A stretch of DNA of 64,000 bases, taken from Gymnogyps californianus (taxonomy: Eukaryota > Chordata > Aves > Accipitriformes > Cathartidae). The notes beneath the pieces were generated by a model. It saw only the letters and a list, made by a program, of their open reading frames with translations, was not told the origin of the DNA and ran no database searches. The stretch is from NCBI RefSeq assembly GCF_018139145.2, contig NC_059500.1:42889175-42953174 (forward strand), given 5' to 3'. A program made the translations under genes and the position numbers. Within the stretch, counting starts at the first letter, position 1, and each line of letters begins with the position of its first letter. Shown here piece by piece: positions 23,736 through 36,387 of this stretch.

Positions 23736-26429
23736 TTTTTTGTGGGTATTTCTTAGTGAACAGCTGTGGAAATCCTGGAAGATGTATTTGTCACTACTGT
23801 TACTTTTATATCTTGAAATGCTAAATAAAATTAAAGCACTCTAATTGTCCATATGTATTACACCCAGCAGTATAAATGAGCAGGAGACCTGACTCTTCGC
23901 TGTTGTACAGTTCAAGCAATCAGTCATTCCTTTGCTTTTCTTAGCACCTACCCATGTGCTCACATTACACAAGTGCAGGCAGTGGAGGATCAAACCGTCT
24001 GAGCAGCAATAAATGAAGGCTAGCAACATTGTTTTTTTAAAAACATCCACAATATCTCACCTTGCTCTCACCAAAGTCTTTTCCCTTACCCATGCATCTT
24101 CATACTAGTTGTTACCCACAGTCCAGCTGAGACAGTCTGATGCATTAAAGCCAGATACTCCTTGTTCCAGTGGAAGCTTGTCTAGACTGCAGTTGGAAGG
24201 CATGCCTGTAGTTTATGCAGAGACAAAGTACCTATGGCTGGTTTAATATGGTTAATTTCTATGGCAGTAGCAACAGTAAGATTGGCTTCCAGTGCAGGCT
24301 GCGCTAACTTGCCTGAAACCCAGACTGTGGCTTCAGAGAGCTAGTGCACAGCCAAAACCTTATTTATGTTCTCTTGAGTACAGACAACCATTAAATTAAA
24401 GCTAGGACTATATCTACAACTTTTAGAGTCATTCTGTGGAACGCACTGCAGACTCATCATTTGAGATCAGCCCCTTTTGTGGGCAAACTGATCATGGAAT
24501 TGACTGGAATAGAGGCTGAATAATTGCATGGAAAGAAAGGAAGCAATTGAAGAGCGTGGAACTGAAGCCTGAAGAGGACCATACTCATTTTAAGAACGTT
24601 TGATACCTCAGACCCAAAATTAATTGCTAGTGCAGTTTAGTATCTAGAAAGGTACTATTCCACAGGAAAATCATGAACCCACATGAAATAAATATTCCTT
24701 GAAATGAGTTTCTTTTCTTAATTATGGGTAATACAATACCACTAGTACATTTAGAGGAAGAGTGATTATCTGTTTGCTGTGCACTTCAGTACTGCCCATT
24801 AGAAATATTTTACTGGGGAGAAGGTAAATTACAATAGTTGAATATCAAGCTGAGAGACATCTTGCACATTGAACTGTGGAAAAAACTTTCCTTGAACTGT
24901 GAGGTAAAAGGTCTTTAATATGTACATATAAAAAAATCCCTGTAGACTCTAATCCTACCAGGTGACATGAGCCATTAATATTTGCTAAGATAAAAGGAGA
25001 CTGCAGGCAGTTGGGCCCTAAATTTTTGCTGGTTTTATAATGGGAAAAAAGACAGGAGAGTATGCTATTTTCGTTCCTTGGAAGTGCTGTTTTACATTCT
25101 CTTAATAAGGCCATTCATAGTGTTGTAAACTTTATTCAATGTTGTGACTTACTCTCAAACAAGTTTACTCTGTAGCATTCGTGTGTTTCCCAGCAGAGCT
25201 CATAAGATCAAATTTAATCAGTAGAGGTTCATATTGCCAATGACTTCTCATTTTGTTTTTGTTTCCCTTCTCCATATGAAATTGCCTGAGGGTATTTACA
25301 GCTCTGTTCTCTAACAATATCTTTTTTTTTTTTTTTTCCCTGAGTAACATTAAAGCGATACATTATTTAAAAGAACTGGTAAACTTTATTCCTAGAAAGA
25401 CACTAACTTTACACCCTCCTTGCTCTCGTTTAAACTAGGCCCAGGTTTCACAGGCGTTTGTTTAAGGTAACATTTGCCAGGCCATGTTCCCTGTCCACCA
25501 CCCAGCTGTTTTTTCCAGCCACCATTCTCTCTCCAGTGCCCCCTCAGTTGCCCCAGCACACTGTTTGAACAGTCTGGTATAAGGTAAGAAAACATGGTTT
25601 CAGGCAACCCTGAGAAGTGTCTGGTGTTTGGCTGATGATCATTTCCCCAGTTAGATACACCATTCTGGTAGGAAATGTACCGGCATAAGTGAGACAGGGA
25701 GGAGAAGGGGAAGCTACCTAAATCATACTTGGCATTGACAGGAGAGCCCAGGAAACCTCTCACCAAAAATAACATCGCTGTCTGAAACAGGCAAACATGA
25801 AAGAACATGCCACTGTGGTATCCACAGTCCTTGTTTATGTGGTGAGTCTGGACAAAATGCAGGAAGAGACAAAACATATGAAAACATCCCAGCTTCTGTT
25901 TTGAAGCACACAGCAGATCACATCCCTAGCACTTTAAAGAGGCAAAAAAATAGGAACAATAAAAATAAAATAAAGACCTAAATACCTTTTCAGGTCTAGT
26001 TCCCTTGATTCATAAGCACTGATAAACTTCACAGCACTCCTGTGAAGCGTTATATTGTTAGAACTGCATATAACATTTTAGCAAAATTTGGGAGTTTTGG
26101 TAAAAGTTCAGATTTTGAAAGACAAACATTCCACTGAGACACATTTAAAAATAAACCCCATTAGTTCTTAAAAATCTAGCGTTTTTATTTTGGCCTTACT
26201 AAGAGAAACATTTTCAATACAAAATATTTTCAATATTTTTTAAAAAAAATTGTAAGCTTTTATTTACATTGATTTTTTCAACATTTCCTTCAATATTATA
26301 GGATATATTTAAAGCTTCAAAATCTAGGTGAAACATCTAAAGAAGCCTTTTAAGATCTTTTTGATCTACATTTTTATGTCTATAACTTGTTGAAACTCTG
26401 ACCTAATTAGTTCATTATCTTAAAAGAGT
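23736..26429. other. Unique non-coding DNA
   Basis: No gene is recognised. The longest frame (minus, 25,392-25,877, 161 codons) lies in a locally less AT-rich patch and has no recognisable domain. Poly(T) lies at about 25,322-25,338. Confidence 0.55.
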
Positions 26430-26545
26430 ACTAGAGCTGTTGTTATTATTGTCATACGGATTTTACAAATGAAAAATCAAGATACATGGAGAGTAAAGGC
26501 AAAATGATCAAAATGTCCATCAGTATGGTGTAGCCAACTTGAAAC
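26430..26545 (-). repeat. MIR-like SINE relic
   Basis: The plus strand TTATTATTGTCAT...GGATTTTACAAATGAAAAATC...GGAGAGTAAAGG follows the reverse-MIR pattern TATTATTATCCCCATTTTACAGATGAGGAAACTGAG...AGAGAGGTTAAG. It is degenerate. Assignment from pattern memory. Confidence 0.4.
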
Positions 26546-26684
26546 GGAATGACTTGCTTTTCCATAGTGCACAGCTTTTTCAAAATGCAAGTTCCATCGA
26601 TTTCATTTGCAGATGTGAGCACTCAGCATTTCTACAAATCAAGATCTAGGAATCTTAAATTAGTATGAGAAAAGGAGGAACATA

Positions 26685-26760
26685 CTCAATTAACCCCTTG
26701 GAGAAACTGTGATTTAAAAGTCTTGCCCAAGATCACATACAAACTTAGTGGGAGAAACAT
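26685..26760 (-). repeat. MIR-like SINE relic
   Basis: The plus strand carries GAGAAACTGTGATTTAAAAG, CTTGCCCAAGATCACATAC and TTAGTGGGAGAAAC in order. This closely parallels the core-SINE words GAAACTGAGG, CTTGCCCAAGGTCACACAG and AGTGGCAGAG. It lies about 140 bp from the preceding relic and may be part of the same or an adjacent insertion. Confidence 0.5.
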
Positions 26761-27908
26761 AGAGTAAGGTGTTCCCTGAAGGACAGCCACGTGCCTACGC
26801 AGGACCATCTTTTCTTTTCTTTCAAAACTTTGCCTCATTCATCTTCTGGATGAAGTTACCTCTGATACAAAAGCCTGATTTATCCTCAGAAGCACTAATA
26901 AATGAGGCAGGTGTCCTTTGAGAGGAAAAATGTATTACAGTTGTGTGGCTAATTTTTGCTCTGGCACTTCTTAAGTTCTGAACACTTGGTTTTACAACTT
27001 CAGTAGAATATACTGAATGTAACAAACAACGGAAAACATTGGTTTGGTAATGTGGAAATTTATCTTCCCACATGGTCATCATCAGTACAGAAGTCCTGTG
27101 ATTTGAAAATATTATTTAGTTTCCACATCCATCCTTTAGAAGTTCATATATAGGCCTTGTTAGTATGGTCCCTGAGTATCTTCCAGTAGAAGAAAACTGC
27201 GTGATTTATTCTTTAAGTATCTCCATAGACATAGAATTACATATACGACAGAGTCTTTGGTTTAGTGGGATCTTCTTTTCTGTTATGGCTTTTGTACAGA
27301 CTATTAGAAGCAAGGTTAATCCAGTTTACCCTGCTTTCAGAGAAAAGGACAACATTGAGAGTTGAGGTGATCCATAACTTCTGGGCAGTGGCTCCAGGGG
27401 AAACATGTTATATGATAATATAATCCAAATCATATCAGAATATATACCCATGCAATTATTCCAGAAGCAAGGAACTTTATTATCATTTCCCACCCTTTGA
27501 GAACTTGATTTTCAAATGTATTATGGTAGTTTTAATTTTAAAAATAATTTCCTGAATAAAAAAAAAACCAAAACAATTTCCCAAGAATTCTTAATATGAA
27601 ACCACCCTGATCTCTCACGTAAAACATTTAGATACTCAGCATGGATTTCTGCTACTTAAAGTAGTCAGATGAAGTTGGTTACTGAAGTTGAGGAAACAAA
27701 GCTTGACCTTGTGATTAAACAATACAGGCACACAGGACATGCAGAACATGAACTGACAGCAAAGATGAGCTTAGTAGTTTCGTTTTGATTACCCAACAGG
27801 CGTCCAGAAAGAAGGAGTCTGTAGGAACAGTTAAGGGAAGAAATAAAAAAAGATTGGATGAAAGTCCTCTGAATATTTAGATGTTTAATCTTGCATTGAA
27901 ATGGGTGC

Positions 27909-27947
<39 letters not shown>

Positions 27948-30589
27948 ATTACGAAGAATTCTCTGTTTGCAGCACTTGCCTGGAAAAAGTTCTTTGTCAT
28001 CTTATGAGAACACAATACTCCCGCTCCTTCTGAGTCATGGATATTAGTTCTCCAGACTGGCTGGATTTAGTAAAGAAGTTGGGGAAATCCTGAAACCATG
28101 TGTTGTGAGAAAGCTAAGAGAGTTGCTTGCGTACCTCATTCTCCTAGAGGCTGTGTTTCCAGATGAACCAGTTTTTGAAGCCTGACAGTGGGTGCTGTTG
28201 GTATGGTATTTCTTTAGCCTGCTTCTGGGACCAAAGTAATTCAGTCATGTCACATTCAGGCCGCATAAGAAACCCCATTCTCAAAGCCAGTGTTACAGAA
28301 AGATGCTATTTTACCGAATCTCTTCTGTGTACGACATTCACATTTTAAAATGATCCAAATCCCCAAATGTATTTAAAAAATTTTCCAAAAGCTCTATTGA
28401 TTTCCCTGCCAATATATATTTATATGCATTGGCAGCTGTTTTCTGCTTGGTCTAATGATTCAAAGGGGATCCCAAATTACTAAAGTTATCTGCTTACAAA
28501 GCCTTGTCTCTGTGGGCACATAGTTTATCATTTTGAGCAGCAGTTCATCATTCATTCCTATTGTATGCCATGAAAACCTAACCAAAAAAACGAAAACTAT
28601 TGTCCAAAATTTCTCACTGTGCCTTCTGGAAGCAAACCACCTTTTCCAAACTACATGCATCGTGATCTCCAAGAACGCAAAGAAATTCCACCTAGCCAAA
28701 ATCAATTCAAACAAACAAACAAAAAGACATTTGGGCATATTATAAAAAGAAAGGCCTGGAGGCATTTCACATCAGCACAGTCTAAAAAGCCTTCATAACT
28801 AATTGCTCAAAAAAGTTAGACAAGCTGACTGAGCAAAAGACTGTCTAGGCAGACCAGAATACTAGTAGGCACTGGAAAATAAACTGACGTGGGTGGTCTG
28901 AAGTTGCAAAATATCACGGAATGGATGCAAATAAACCCTGCTTGAAAATGGAAAAGCTGTTTGGCATGTCCATGTAGACATAGTTTCTGTGATTAGCAGA
29001 TACAGGAGTGTTCTTTGGGGGATGGTTTTACCCTGAGGGGTGTTACACTGGGGTTAGACATATCAGTAGCTTGACTGACTTTGAGATTATTTTGTCTGAG
29101 AAGCAGCCTAGCATTTCTACCTCCACTGCTACCTCACAGAACAACCCGAATGTTCTCATGACCTAACTTGCTCTAGCTCTTTGCCTCAATAATAGCAAAA
29201 CCAACCCAATTTCACTGTTCAATTTAAGAACATATTTTGTACATTTCTCTCAACAGTGTGCAAATATTTAGCCAAGCCATTGCCACAGATTACTTCTGAA
29301 GACCAGATTAAAAGAATGAAGTGAACATAATAAGCACTCATGTCAACATAACAACATTCCTTCCTGCTTGACATCCAGCATGCTTCTAAGTTATGTCTAC
29401 AGTGCTGTGTTAAGAAGACACCAACCTCTGTGTCATAGTGCCTTCATAATTCTTGGCATTCTTCTGATTCTTGGTGTGCTAAAGAGCCATGTGGGTACTT
29501 TTTTTTCCCCTTTTTTTCCCCAGAGAATGGGTTTATCAGCGCAGAATATTGTGTTCACCACAGCACATTAGCTACTTCATTCTTCTGAAAGAAGAGAGAA
29601 CAGAGATGCTCTGTAAAGTGGACATTACCATCTAACTTCAAACCTCTCCAAAATTTCCTCTGGTCAAAACTGTTCACATTTTCATTAAATAGCAAGGCAT
29701 TTTGTCCTGTTTACAGTAAAAAGAGACGCAGAGAGAATAAGAAATGAAAGCCAGGCAGCAAGGCAAAAAAGAAGTAGAAAAATGCTCGTTGGGACATTAT
29801 ATTACACAAGAAGCCAAAAGCTATGGATTACTCTGAAAGAAGCCTAATACTGAACCAAATGCCATTTCTATATAAATGATTGCTATAAAAATTAAGGACC
29901 AACTGAATTCAAGAGGAAACTTGCTGCCTACTGAGCAGTGTTGTGTGTCAAAAACACTTGGTCCTAATCTGACCACAGCCAAAATGATTCAGATGTAGTT
30001 ATGCAGGTCAAGGAAGTGACCAAGATATTTTCACTGATATCAGCATTGGCAGGCTGGAAAATACTTGATGAGGAACAGCAGAAGCTTTAGGCATTCACCA
30101 GCACACTCCTCTGCAAGAAAATGACACATGACTCTACATGACACCAGCTCGTGCCAGAGAACTAAAAGGTGGGTTCCTGTTTCTACCTTGAACCTTTGGT
30201 ACCCAGGATAATCAAACCACCCTGTAATTCCTCCAACAGGAACAAGCAAGGTTGCACCCATTCTCTGGGCAAGAACCAAAGGGAGGTGGAGCGTCACACA
30301 GGCAGACGGAGAGGGAAGTAGAGATTTCATTTCCCTGTCTGTCAACAGACATTAAGTACATTGGAAATGAATGTAACTTCTTTTCAGCAGCCCGACAACC
30401 TGCTGTAAAAGGGGATGTCTGCATAGCACAATATACCAGAAAAGACACCTGGTAGTATGGGGCCACCATTGTGGCAAGAACAGAGGAAACAATGAAAACT
30501 ACACAGAGATTGAGTTATTCAAAATCTCTCACAGGCTGTCATACTTCACCTCTTTTTTTTTTTTTTCAATGGAGACAAAGGGGCAGCTA
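26761..30589. other. Unique non-coding DNA with a long poly(T)
   Basis: No gene is recognised. Short frames on both strands have no protein-like content. The 35-nt poly(T) at 27,911-27,945 is listed separately. An (AAAC)n stretch lies at about 28,707-28,721 and a T run at about 30,553-30,566. Confidence 0.55.
27911..27945. repeat. Poly(T) tract of 35 nt
   Basis: A pure T run of 35 on the plus strand, equal to poly(A) on the minus strand. No retrocopy or SINE body is visible on its right (the 5' side if it were a minus-strand tail), so it is scored as a homopolymer microsatellite. Confidence 0.9.
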
Positions 30590-30980
30590 GTAAATTCCAA
30601 ATCATTTCAATTAATCTTGCATTAATAAATAAATTGATTCATTAGTACTCCATTTTATATCATCTGTTGATGATTGGAATCAACAGCATTAGAGTTGTCT
30701 ACTCAATAATTTTTCAATCATTTATTTTCATTTTATATTCTCATCAATAGAAAACAATATCAAAGTTCCGGCTGAAAGCAGCCACTCATAGTTTTACCCT
30801 GGAATCACCCAGAGAAGTTACAACCTCAGCACTTTAAAATTCTTCCTGTCCTGCAGGACAAATTCTGTTGCATATTGTCATTTTCTTATAAAACAAGCAA
30901 ATCAGTGAAACATTTCCTTCCTTTAGGCATAGAAGAATTTTAAAGTAAAAAGTGTAAGCTTACAGAACGAAATTTTTATT
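30590..30980. promoter_or_regulatory. Candidate conserved non-coding element
   Basis: The block has many homeodomain and SOX-like words: TTCAATTAATC, GCATTAATAAATAAATTGATT, TGTTGATGATTGGAATCAAC and CAATCATTTATTTTC. It has no ORF of note and no transposon. Motif density is the only evidence. Confidence 0.33.
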
Positions 30981-31849
30981 TAACAGAACTCACACCTTCT
31001 TTCCATTAATATAAATTAACATTGTACAAAGTTGGAATACATAAAGCTGTATGAACCAGTGGTCTGTGTCATTAAGGCAATCAGGATAAAAATATTGCAA
31101 GGAAAGAGACCTGGTGTGTGGACTTACAGTTTAGATGGCATGTGCAAGCGGCTTTGTCCCTGAGGTGGAGTTGGGATGAGCTATTGTAACTGTTGAATTA
31201 AAATGCTGAAACTAAAAGGAGTTATTGGTCTGGGCAGGTGGAATTTCAGAACAAACGCTCAGGCATGTTTGCATGGCCACAATATGCCAGTGAGCTGAAA
31301 TTTAAGGCTTACTACTCTAGGCATCCACACAGCAAATGCTCTTGAAACTAAAATGATAACTGGGAGCTTGAGCACAGTGTAATTACAGTTGCTGATGAAG
31401 TATACCAGCACTCAGACCTCAAGACTTAAATCAGCTTTCTTGGGAATGGCCCAGACCTTTTACCCAGTAGACCTGCATATGGAAACGATTTGGGAAGCTG
31501 ATCCTTGCTTCCTCTCAGCTGTTACCTAGTAACTAACTGCACGAGTGCTTCCAGTCCATTTCACAGCAGAGTCGCACAGGTTAACTTCAATGGCTCTGCC
31601 AGGCAGCCAGAAAGCCTGGGCAAATCAATGCCGTCAGCGTGTTACCGAGGCTATTCGGTGGGTGCTCAGGAAGGAGGATGCATCCAGAAAGCATTGAACT
31701 CTAGGAAATTTCAGGCAGAAATATTTGATTCTTACCATCAGGAGCAAATTTCTGTTGGCGGGATCAGTGTTGTCTAGCTCAAGGCAGTGACTAATTACTA
31801 CTTGGAGCAAGCTGTCACTATCCATCAGCTGTGGGGCTGTAGGAGCAGT
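30981..31849. other. Unique non-coding DNA
   Basis: I see nothing recognisable. A 90-codon plus frame (31,505-31,777) has no domain. Confidence 0.5.
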
Positions 31850-32060
31850 TTATACCTTCTGATCAGCGGTCCTCTTCATCAGTAGTGATTGCTTATTTAC
31901 GGAGATAAGCTGCCATTGCTGACCAGCTGCTTCATGCTATGGGTACCTCTGGGGATAAGCAATCACCATGAAGCAACAGATTATTACTGAGGCTGCAAAT
32001 GCACAGGTATTTACAGCAATGAATTTACCATATAGCAGTACCTAATTGTGATCAGGCAGT
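31850..32060. promoter_or_regulatory. Candidate regulatory block with a perfect 12-bp inverted repeat
   Basis: GTGATTGCTTAT at 31,885-31,896 is exactly reverse-complemented as ATAAGCAATCAC at 31,955-31,966, with a 58-bp spacer. The spacer and right flank also carry GCTTCATG and CATGAAGC. The surrounding repeat-free DNA resembles an enhancer core. Two identical factor-binding sites in opposite orientation are the simplest reading. A long cruciform is unlikely given the spacer. Confidence 0.35.
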
Positions 32061-32829
32061 ACAACTGCCACATCCATATTCCTCTCCAAACTTTGTCCTC
32101 CCCTCCTTTATCTGCCTCCCTACCCCTTGTTCCAGCACCCTCTACCTTTCTTTCTCTCAATCGGCTGTCTTATCCATCCTTTCCAGGCATCCTCCTGCCT
32201 ATATTTGTGCTGCCATCTCCCTACGTCCTGCCCAGCACATGAGGGGCCAGGACCCTAGGCAAGCTGCTGTTAATACTTAGCCCAGGGGAGTCAGCTGGAT
32301 GGCTGGGGGCAGACAGCCTCTGCTGGGGGCCTGTGCCGGCTGCTGTGTGCTGGGGGAAGTGAGGATGTGAAAGACCCTGCATGGGGGTAGTATTTTGACC
32401 AGGGCCCATGTGTCATGGCTTACACGGCACAGGTATTCAAAGTGCACCCGGGAAAAACACAGTGAAGTTACAGCTGCCAAACCCAGTGTTGTGGTGGTAA
32501 TTGTCTAAGCTGGTGGCCGCAAGCAGTTTGAAAGCCCAGAGATGTCAACCAGCTTGAACATGCTTGCCTGTGGTGGTGTACTTCTCTCTTTTGTTGTACT
32601 TCTGCTGAGGCAGTATTTACTATTTGATCCTAACCTTCATTAATTCACAAGCTGAATGGGATAATTTTTGTATGAATTCTGTTTTATAATTAAGAGTCTT
32701 CTATCTATAGACCTGACACTTCTAGGAAATGTCCAGAAGAGTTAAAACCTTGTTCCCAAAACTAGTAAAAAATTCAGAGTTGAAATCATAATTTACACAA
32801 AATCCTGTTAAAAAGTTACTGGAGTGCTC
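32061..32829. other. Unique non-coding DNA, locally C/T- then G-rich
   Basis: A pyrimidine-rich stretch (about 32,085-32,220) is followed by a G-rich one (32,240-32,400). Short frames arise from the biased composition. No gene is recognised. Confidence 0.5.
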
Positions 32830-33230
32830 ATGACCGTTATTTTCTCAATTTATTATTGCTGTGCTATCATTCCCAGCTGTCTGTACTTTAAAGAAATGAA
32901 TAAGTTTTGTCTTCCAAAAGCCTAAAGAGAATTGCCTTGGTCACAGTGATGAATACTGACAACGCAGCCTTCATGTGCTTCTCAGAGCTCTATTGGTTGG
33001 ACCTGAGCTCTCCAAAACTGACCAAGAAAATGAGTTTTTGACACTGTTGGATAAATTCCATGGTTAACGTCCTTCCCACAGACACAAAGACAATGTTGCT
33101 GTTCCCTCTGAGGTTGTTTGAAGTTTTGCCATTAATTTAATTCAGTGTGCAAGAAACCCGTTACCTTCTATTTGTCTGAGAGGTGTCATGAACAATTATG
33201 ATATTTAATAAATAATTGCCTAATGATATG
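32830..33230. promoter_or_regulatory. Candidate conserved non-coding element
   Basis: Repeat-free DNA with the SOX-like word AGACAATG, GCCATTAATTTAATTC and an AT-rich end (TTTAATAAATAATTGCC). There is no open frame of note. The assignment is by texture. Confidence 0.3.
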
Positions 33231-35619
33231 TATGTCGTCTAATCAAATCCAGCTCAGTTTCTACAAGTTGCCCTCTAGCCTCTTAGAAGCTTTTTATTTT
33301 GACCCTTTCTGTCTTTACTTCATACTTCTCACTCCAGAATTCAAAGGTCTCTTTTTCTAGATACATGTTTGTTACAGATTTTGTTTCCTTGTTGCCCATA
33401 TTTTGAATTAACTTGTTTATTCAATCCAGTTCTGGCAATAAACAGTGCTTCCCTGTTTCTCTTTATCTTCTCTGTCTGAACATGGTTACAGAGATTCAAA
33501 TGCAGACAGAGAGACTTTAATGTGGTTCCAATACAGTTTTCTTAGTCAGGAGGTAACACAAACCAGGCTTCCCTATTTGATTTTGCCTCTCTACATATGT
33601 AGAGTATAACATCTGCTTAATGCTTTTAAACACAAGCAATAAAAGTGAGTGAGCCTATAGTGAAGCATATATTGCTTTCTAAATATTCGTACTGAATCAA
33701 TATGAAAGAATGGATGGGCTAACTGTGGCTCAGGCGGTAGTGAAGAAATAAATAAATGACTGAGCAAAGGTTATGCATTGCATTTCACACAGGGCTTGAT
33801 TTGTAACAGGAGAGGGTCAATCACATATCACCAGGGAGAAGGATCACTGACATATTCCAAACAGCTGCAGCAGAGAGGTGTCAAACATTTTCTTACTCAT
33901 TAGCTAGTGAAACCCAGACTCTTCAGGGTATGAGAGGAGGTGAGCCCACCCATCAACACACAGCTCAGCGCTGAGGCTTGGATCCCAGGTCCTGCTTTGC
34001 CACTGACCATCCAAGGTCTTCAACATCAGCTACCCAAATTCAGCTGCATGACCTGGGCATGAGTCTTTTGGTGTTATGGATGTGGCATGAAAGGGAAAAG
34101 AGGGTCTTCAGTCTTCTGTATTGAAACCACTTTAATTTGTATAAATGAATAACCATAAGACCAAAGCTGGGGGGGGATGGGGGACAGGGACGACAGGGAG
34201 ATTGACTATAAAGCCTATTGGTGGAGAAATGACAGAATAAACAAGTCCTTTCTTCTTTCAATCTTTAGTTAGTTAGGCAAGTGGGATAGCTCTATTATAA
34301 GAAGCTGAGAGAAACATGCCTCAGAAGAAGAAATGGCTTAAAGTACCTGTCTAGGATGTGGGGACTGGTACCAGAATTTTCTGCGGTTTAGATTATGCCA
34401 TTACTAGACATGCTGTTGTACGCTCTTGAAGTATTATCCTGCCAAAGTCTATTTCTTACATTTCAGACAGAGTTTGCTTAAAAATGCATGAAAAAAGATG
34501 AATCTTTTGTCTGATAATTTTTTTCCAATTAAAAAAATATTTCAGTAAAACATCCCTGAGCAGCTTTATTTGCTATGAACAGATCAGACCAGACAGTGCC
34601 ACTGCCAATCTCCTCGGCTCTCTGTCTTGTGTTCAAATTATACCATGATAAGTTAAAAAGGATATATGACCTTGTACTCTGTAGAATGCCTGAAATGCAT
34701 CTAGTATCTCTATCAAAAGAATATGAATTGTTTGCAGACTATGAATATTTTTTATTTCAGCATCATTTTTTTAGCCAACTAGAATATTCAAAGAATTCCA
34801 GCTGAAACTGGACGCCAGGAACTCCTTTTACATGATAGTATTATCAAAGCCGTTTCCTTTCAAATATCTTTCCAAAAGAAATTATGACTCTTCTAAAATT
34901 TTTCTTACCATCCCTTTCCTTTTTGCACATGGTCATCCACTGCTTTCAAAAAATGTGAACAGTGAATCACATTTTTTTTATCTGAAAACATTTAGAAACC
35001 AAGATTCCCTGTAGAATACAAAATTTCATGCTAAGATTGCAGTCATTGTTAAAAAAATTTAGAGAAAATCCATTACCGAGATTTTGTATATTTAAAGCAG
35101 AAATATCTGATTATTAAATCCCATTTTCATAACTTTTACAATAATGTCTAGCAGTACAGATATACTTGTATTGTTTCAGTCAGTTATGTTGTGAGAGGTT
35201 GTCCTCTTCTTTTTACACTTATTGAAAATTCATACAAATCATCTTAGACTGAACTCTGATGACACTGTTTTAACCAAATGTAGAGACATTGAAAATTATT
35301 CCAATACATAGATTTTTGGGGGGAAAATTGATTCCCTGAATGAAAAGAATTCCTAGTTGCAAAGAACAGTAACTTAGTTCAATAAGATTTTTTAAATGAA
35401 GTATTAAAATTTTTAAAAGTTACTTCTTTATGAATCAGTTTCTTTAAAGAACCTTCTTTAAAATTCAGTTTGCAGTGCTGGTTTTTAAAGTCTCTGGGAG
35501 ACAGAAGATTTAACAAAGCTTAAAGAAGGGTATTGTTTTACTGTTCCTCATAAAACTGGCAGAGGACAAGCCTGTTCTCATTAGAGACAAGCAGGAAATA
35601 GAATATGAGCTTTGAGGAA
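33231..35619. other. Unique non-coding DNA; possible weak MIR-like stretch
   Basis: No gene is recognised. Around 33,985-34,020 the words CTTGGATCCCAGGTCC and TTTGCCACTGACC loosely match the sense 5' half of a MIR element, too weakly for a separate call. The rest is AT-rich with short frames. Confidence 0.5.
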
Positions 35620-35781
35620 CCCTCTATTCCTTCCCCTTTCCCTTTTCCCATTCTCATTCCCATTTCCCCTTCCTTTTCCCCCCTGCTCTCTCTCCCCCCT
35701 TCTCCTGTCCCCCTGCCTCCTTCTCCCTTTCCTCCTCCCCTTTCCCTTTTTATCTTCCTTTATCCCTTTCCCCTAACCTTC

Positions 35782-36387
35782 TGTCATGGTTTGACCCCAG
35801 CCAGCAACTAAGCACCACGCAGCTGCTCACCCCTCCCACTTCCCAATGGGGTGGGGAGGAGGATCGAGAAAAAGAGTAAAACTCGTGGGTTGAGACAAGA
35901 ACAGTTTAATTACTAAAGTAAAATAAAATATAATACTAACTAATAATAATAAAATATAATTATAATAATAATAATAATAGTAATGAAAAGGAATATAACA
36001 AAAAAAAAAGAGAAATAAAACCCAAGAAAAGGCAAGTGATGCACAACGCAATCACGCACCTAACGCTGACCGATGCCCCAGCAGTGATCCACCCCTCCCG
36101 GCCAACTCCCCCCAGTTTATATACTGAGCATGATGTTCTATGGTATGGAATATCCCTTTGGCTAGTTCAGGTCAGCTGTCCTGGCTATGCTCCCTCCCAG
36201 CTTCTTGCACACCTGCTTGCTGGCAGAGCATGGGAAACTGAAAAATCCTTAACTTAAGATAAGCCCTACTTAGCAATAACTGAAACATCAGCGTGTTATC
36301 AACATTATTCTCACACTAAATCCAAAATACAGCACTGTACCAGCTACTAAGAAGAGAATTAACTCTGTCCCAGCCAAAACCAGGACA
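35782..36387 (-). mobile_element. Solo LTR of an avian ERVL-type endogenous retrovirus (full-length form)
   Basis: The 606-bp element starts TGTCATGG and ends CCAGGACA on the plus strand, so its sense strand (minus) runs TGTCCTGG...CCATGACA. It is flanked by a perfect 5-bp direct repeat, CCTTC at 35,777-35,781 and 36,388-36,392. Five-base duplications fit ERVL-class integration. A minus-strand TATA box lies at 36,117-36,123 and an ATTAAA polyadenylation-like signal at 35,905-35,910. An (ATT)n-rich stretch (about 35,930-36,000) lies in the sense 3' third and is seen, shorter, in the 5.5-kb copy. There are no gag, pol or env remnants beside it, so it is a solo LTR. Confidence 0.93.
36117..36123 (-). 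promoter_or_regulatory. TATA box of the solo LTR (minus strand)
   Basis: TATATAA on the minus strand, in the context GCTCAGTATATAAACTGG, shared with the first LTR. It would direct transcription toward lower coordinates. Current activity is unknown. Confidence 0.6.

Noticed and set aside
25392..25877. 161-codon minus open frame
   Set aside because: No domain or signal peptide that I recognise, and it lies in a locally less AT-rich patch where chance frames lengthen.
33985..34040. Sense-orientation MIR 5' half
   Set aside because: Only two loosely matching words; too weak to call without a computed alignment.
35605..35811. Proline/serine-rich 68-codon frame
   Set aside because: It translates the CT-rich low-complexity tract and runs into the LTR.
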